Shown: positions 61,167 through 64,000 of the stretch, piece by piece
How the letters are laid out: every line of letters starts with the position of its first letter
Numbering within the stretch: the first letter of the stretch is position 1
NCBI RefSeq assembly: GCF_901686465.1
Contig: NZ_LR594487.1
Location: 2,167,650-2,231,649 of the forward strand
DNA: 64,000 nucleotides
Source: Halorubrum sp. DM2
GTDB lineage: Archaea; Halobacteriota; Halobacteria; Halobacteriales; Haloferacaceae
Direction: 5' to 3'
Notes under the pieces: generated by a model
Database searches by the model: none
Told to the model about the DNA's origin: nothing
What the model saw: the letters and a program-made list of their open reading frames with translations, nothing else
Made by a program: the position numbers and the translations under genes

Positions 61167-62122
61167 CAGTACTCGTCGACGTTGGTGCCGACCGAGCAGA
61201 CGTACTCCCCCTGCGCCACCTGCGGGAGCCGGCGCGTGCGCCAGAATATCCCGTCCGCGTCGGCCGTCACGCGGCCCTCCAAGGCCCCGAAGGTGTCGGT
61301 CACCTCGAACAGCACGTCGCCGGCGGTGACGCGCTCGCCCAGCTCGCGCTCGAAGCGGACCAGCCCGCCGGCGGGCGAGCCGTACTGGTCGAAGCCGCGG
61401 GCGCGCGTCTGCGATTCGAGGGGTGCGTCGCCGTCGAGGAACCCGTAGTGGCGGAGCACGTTGAACACGCCCTCGACGCCGTACTGGATGGACTCCTCGT
61501 CCCAGCCGACGCAGCCGCCGAGCTCCGGGTCGATAGTGGGGATACCGTGTTCCGGGCCGGCCCGCGCGAGCTGGCCGTCCGGTCCCTTGATATCGAGGAC
61601 GTGCCCGCAGCCGAAGACCTTCGCGAGCTCTAGGCAGTCCCCGTGGAGCCGGTGGCGGACGCCGCAGCGCACGCGGCTCTCGTTTATCATCCGGCTCGTC
61701 GACCCCTGATGGAGGTCCAAGATGTAGTCGGCGCGGGAGGCGACCTGAAACGTCTCGTGGGCGATCCGCTCGCTCGTCGTCCCGTCCGCGTCGCCCGGGT
61801 AGCCGCGGTTCATCTTCCGGTCGTCGACCGGGTTTCGGTGTTCCGCGGCCTGGAACGCGAAGTGGTTCACGATGCCGACGACGAGGACCGACCCGGACAG
61901 CTCCGCCGGATCGATCCGCGGAACGACGCGGTTGACGACGCCCAACCCGTTCAGCTCGTCGCCGTCGCTCACCGCCTGAACGTACAGCGTCGGCCCCTCG
62001 GCCGCGCCGTTGATCGCGGCGACCGGCAGCCGGACGGGACTCCCGTCCCGCATCTCTCCCACCTCGAGACGGCCCGTGTCCGTCTCGCCCGGAGAGGCGC
62101 GGGCCGTTCCCAGCGTTATCAT
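61166..62122 (-). CDS. Succinylglutamate desuccinylase/aspartoacylase (AstE) family protein
   Basis: A 318-residue zinc carboxypeptidase-fold protein. Metal and catalytic regions are LYVQAVSDGDELNGLGVVN (with D-E replacing the usual H-x-x-E), MNRGYPGDADGTTSERIAHE and DYILDLHQGSTSRMINESRV. IPTIDPELGGCVGWDEESIQ holds the catalytic Glu region, and a C-terminal beta-barrel domain (GGLVRFERELGERVTAGDVL) follows. The true substrate is unknown; the family deacylates N-acyl amino acids. ATG at 62122 with TATA-like gataaag about 25 nt upstream. Its stop overlaps the thrC start. Confidence 0.85.
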   Translation of the reverse strand: MITLGTARASPGETDTGRLEVGEMRDGSPVRLPVAAINGAAEGPTLYVQAVSDGDELNGLGVVNRVVPRIDPAELSGSVLVVGIVNHFAFQAAEHRNPVDDRKMNRGYPGDADGTTSERIAHETFQVASRADYILDLHQGSTSRMINESRVRCGVRHRLHGDCLELAKVFGCGHVLDIKGPDGQLARAGPEHGIPTIDPELGGCVGWDEESIQYGVEGVFNVLRHYGFLDGDAPLESQTRARGFDQYGSPAGGLVRFERELGERVTAGDVLFEVTDTFGALEGRVTADADGIFWRTRRLPQVAQGEYVCSVGTNVDEY

Positions 62123-62271
62123 TACGCGAAGGTGGGGCGGGCGGGACTTTATCCGTTCGGTCCGCGGCGATCCGACCGACACAAGCTTTATCGCCGCTAT
62201 CACACTACGGAGTGGCACGCACCGCCGCGGCGTCGGTCCTCGCGTTCCGATGACCGTCGCGGCGAGTCCCC
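62123..62271. promoter_or_regulatory. Divergent promoter region with a short overlapping upstream ORF
   Basis: For the minus-strand deacylase, ggataaag at about 62146-62153 lies the right distance from the ATG. For the plus-strand CHAT gene, a TATA-like gctttatc lies near 62185-62192, implying a leader of about 55 nt. A 16-codon ATG frame (62250-62300) overlaps the CHAT gene start in another frame. Confidence 0.45.
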
Positions 62272-64000
62272 ATGAGCATCGACATCGACCCGCTGCGTGA
62301 GACCGACGGCATCACCGTCACGGACCACATCGAGAACACGCAGTTCGAGGTGTACACCGACCGCCCCGTCGACCCGCGCCCCCGCCCGGGGTCTGACCAC
62401 TACTTCCCCGTGGACGCTAGCGTCGCGGTCGAGACCGGATCGATCGAGATCCCGCGCGTCGCGGTCGTCGAGACGCGGGCCGGCGACGGGACGCTCCTCA
62501 CGCACGGGGACTGTTACGCGATGCCGGACGGGACGTACCACGTCGGGATCAACCCGGCCCCGACGAAGCTGTACTTCGCCTTCGAGTCCGGGTTCTCCGT
62601 CTCGACGACCGACCGGACGACGCGGATCGACCTCGACACGCCCGAGACGGTCGCGCTCGGGTTCCGGTCGCTTCACCAGACCCCCGCGGGGACCATCACC
62701 ACCCCGACGGACCCGGAGTCGCTGATGGACGCCGTCTCGCTGCTCGGGTCCGCGCTCCAGACGACCAGCCCGGAGCGGTCGTTCCCGACGCTGCGGGGGC
62801 ATCCGCCGCTCATCGAACCGGGCGAGGAGTTCCGCGTTCCCGAGCGGGTCGAGCCGGTCGACAGCGGGGTCCGGATCGTCGTTCCGCCCGAGTATCGATA
62901 CCTGTACCCGGTCGTCTCGCTGGCGTACTACTTCGCGGCCGAGGTCGTCCCCGGCGACGCCCCGCGAATCGAGGGCGACGGCTGGACGTACCCGCTCGAA
63001 CCGGGCTTCGAGGCGCGGACCGCGGAGGTGCTCAGGCAGTCGTTCCACATGGACTGTCTGACCCGTACGGAGGGGTTTTACCCGGTCGACCTCCACGAGC
63101 GCGAGACGACCGACCTCGACCTCGACTGGAAGCGGCTGTACGACCTCCCGCTCGCGGAGCGGCTCGGCGAGTACCTCGACGTTCCCTTCGAGGCGGTCGA
63201 GCCGGAGCTGCCGCAGTGGACGCTGACGACCGACGTCCGTCCCGACCCCGAGAACGTGGAGATGCTCCCGTTCGTCGCCGGGGAGCTGTCGATCGTCCGC
63301 TCGCCCGAGACGGTGACGCCGGCCGACGAGGACGGCGGCATCGGCGTCGGGTTCCTGCGAGCGTCGGCCGACGATGCGCCGGCGGCGAGCGTTCCGCCCG
63401 GTCCGAACGGCTCCGACCATCCAGTAAGCGCGGTCGACGAGTTCGGCGGCGGCGAGTTCGTCCGCGGCGGGGCGAGCGCGGAGGCGACCCCGGACGCCGA
63501 CCCGGTCCCGAACGTCGACCCGGTTCGGGGCGCGGACGCGTCGGCGGACCGCGGCGCGGTGGCGGCCGACGCCGACTTCGTGCGCCCGGAGCCGGTCGAC
63601 ACCGTCGAACACGCGTGGGTCGGCGACGGCGTCCCTCTCGACGCGAACAAGGCCACCCTCGACGCGTACCACCGCCGGCTCGAAGCCGGGCAGGTCGAGC
63701 AGTCGCGGATCTCCGTCCTCGTCGTCTGTAACGACGAGCAGATGCGCGAGGAGGGCGACGTCGCCGACCTGTACGGACTCCGCGACATGGTCCAGTTCGA
63801 CATCGAGGTGCGACACGACCTCGACCGCGGCGAGATGCGCGAGGCGCTCGCGTCCGATGTCGACTTCCTCCACTACATCGGTCACGTCGACGACCGTGGA
63901 ATGCAGTGCGCCGACAGCTACCTCGATCTGACCGACGAGGACCTCGAAATCGGCGTCAGCGCCTTCTTACTCAACGCCTGTCAGTCGTACCGGCAGGGCG
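62272..64000 (+). CDS. CHAT-domain (caspase-like) protein, 3' end cut off
   Basis: At least 576 residues, open to the window edge. The N-terminal ~340 residues form beta-rich domains without a recognised motif (DITVTDHIENTQFEVYTDRP; SLAYYFAAEVVPGDAPRIEG). An acidic, Asp/Ala-rich linker follows (about 345-450). The C-terminal part has strand RISVLVVCNDEQM, then DFLHYIGHVDDRGMQC and AFLLNACQSYRQG. His538 and Cys570 match the His/Cys dyad of CHAT/caspase-clan proteases. CHAT proteins in other organisms act as regulated proteases, often in cell-death or defence systems. The target is unknown. Confidence 0.72.
   Translation, partial: MSIDIDPLRETDGITVTDHIENTQFEVYTDRPVDPRPRPGSDHYFPVDASVAVETGSIEIPRVAVVETRAGDGTLLTHGDCYAMPDGTYHVGINPAPTKLYFAFESGFSVSTTDRTTRIDLDTPETVALGFRSLHQTPAGTITTPTDPESLMDAVSLLGSALQTTSPERSFPTLRGHPPLIEPGEEFRVPERVEPVDSGVRIVVPPEYRYLYPVVSLAYYFAAEVVPGDAPRIEGDGWTYPLEPGFEARTAEVLRQSFHMDCLTRTEGFYPVDLHERETTDLDLDWKRLYDLPLAERLGEYLDVPFEAVEPELPQWTLTTDVRPDPENVEMLPFVAGELSIVRSPETVTPADEDGGIGVGFLRASADDAPAASVPPGPNGSDHPVSAVDEFGGGEFVRGGASAEATPDADPVPNVDPVRGADASADRGAVAADADFVRPEPVDTVEHAWVGDGVPLDANKATLDAYHRRLEAGQVEQSRISVLVVCNDEQMREEGDVADLYGLRDMVQFDIEVRHDLDRGEMREALASDVDFLHYIGHVDDRGMQCADSYLDLTDEDLEIGVSAFLLNACQSYRQG

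Overview
The window is high-GC, gene-dense DNA from a halophilic archaeon, most likely Halorubrum or a close relative. The predicted proteins are very acidic. Genes are packed with 1-20 bp overlaps, promoters are archaeal TATA boxes about 25-30 nt upstream of often leaderless genes, and the gene content is archaeal: thermosome, L15e, archaeal TopA with zinc ribbons, SAMP2/UbaA, HemAT, F420 reductase, archaeal CobY and CobT. I see no provirus, IS transposase or CRISPR array.

Layout. 1-10.8 kb: end of a thermosome gene followed by three hairpins, glutaredoxin, DUF192 protein, a PAS histidine kinase, DNA topoisomerase I, a structured repeat, tRNA-Ser(GGA) with a duplicated 3' end, RidA, the E1-like UbaA, and ribosomal L15e. 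11.1-20.5 kb: a nine-gene late cobalamin synthesis and salvage operon (cobT, cbiA, cbiB, cobS, cobY, cobD, cbiZ, cobA, cbiP). 20.5-29.7 kb: thioredoxin, an HTH regulator, an internally duplicated membrane protein, a Cys-type formate dehydrogenase alpha subunit, HemAT, MazG-like protein, NADPH:F420 reductase, a second structured repeat and a prenyl diphosphate synthase. 29.8-35.8 kb: a complete dipeptide/oligopeptide ABC importer. 36-42 kb: an HTH-phosphoribosyltransferase next to a purine permease, glycerate kinase, an ornithine cyclodeaminase-family enzyme, DHFR and a 24-bp minisatellite. 42.2-50 kb: an MCP signalling domain fused to a solute-binding protein, RrmJ, GNAT, SAMP2, the third structured repeat and GatB. 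50-64 kb: a 1140-residue sensor kinase, PyrE, MoxR, tRNA-Ser(CGA), dolichol kinase-like protein, GlyS, CBS protein, PanE, threonine synthase, an AstE-like deacylase, and the start of a CHAT (caspase-like) protein cut by the window edge.

The most unusual signals are: (i) a ~300-nt intergenic element present three times, with a near-invariant ~57-nt core between hairpins whose arms change sequence but stay complementary, which suggests an undescribed structured RNA or hairpin mobile element; (ii) a membrane-free chemotaxis transducer carrying a UgpB-like binding domain at its C terminus; (iii) the CHAT protein; and (iv) a SAMP2 modifier with a five-residue tail after its di-glycine, about 38 kb from the E1 that would activate it.

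All functional calls rest on reading motifs and remembered family features; no searches were run.
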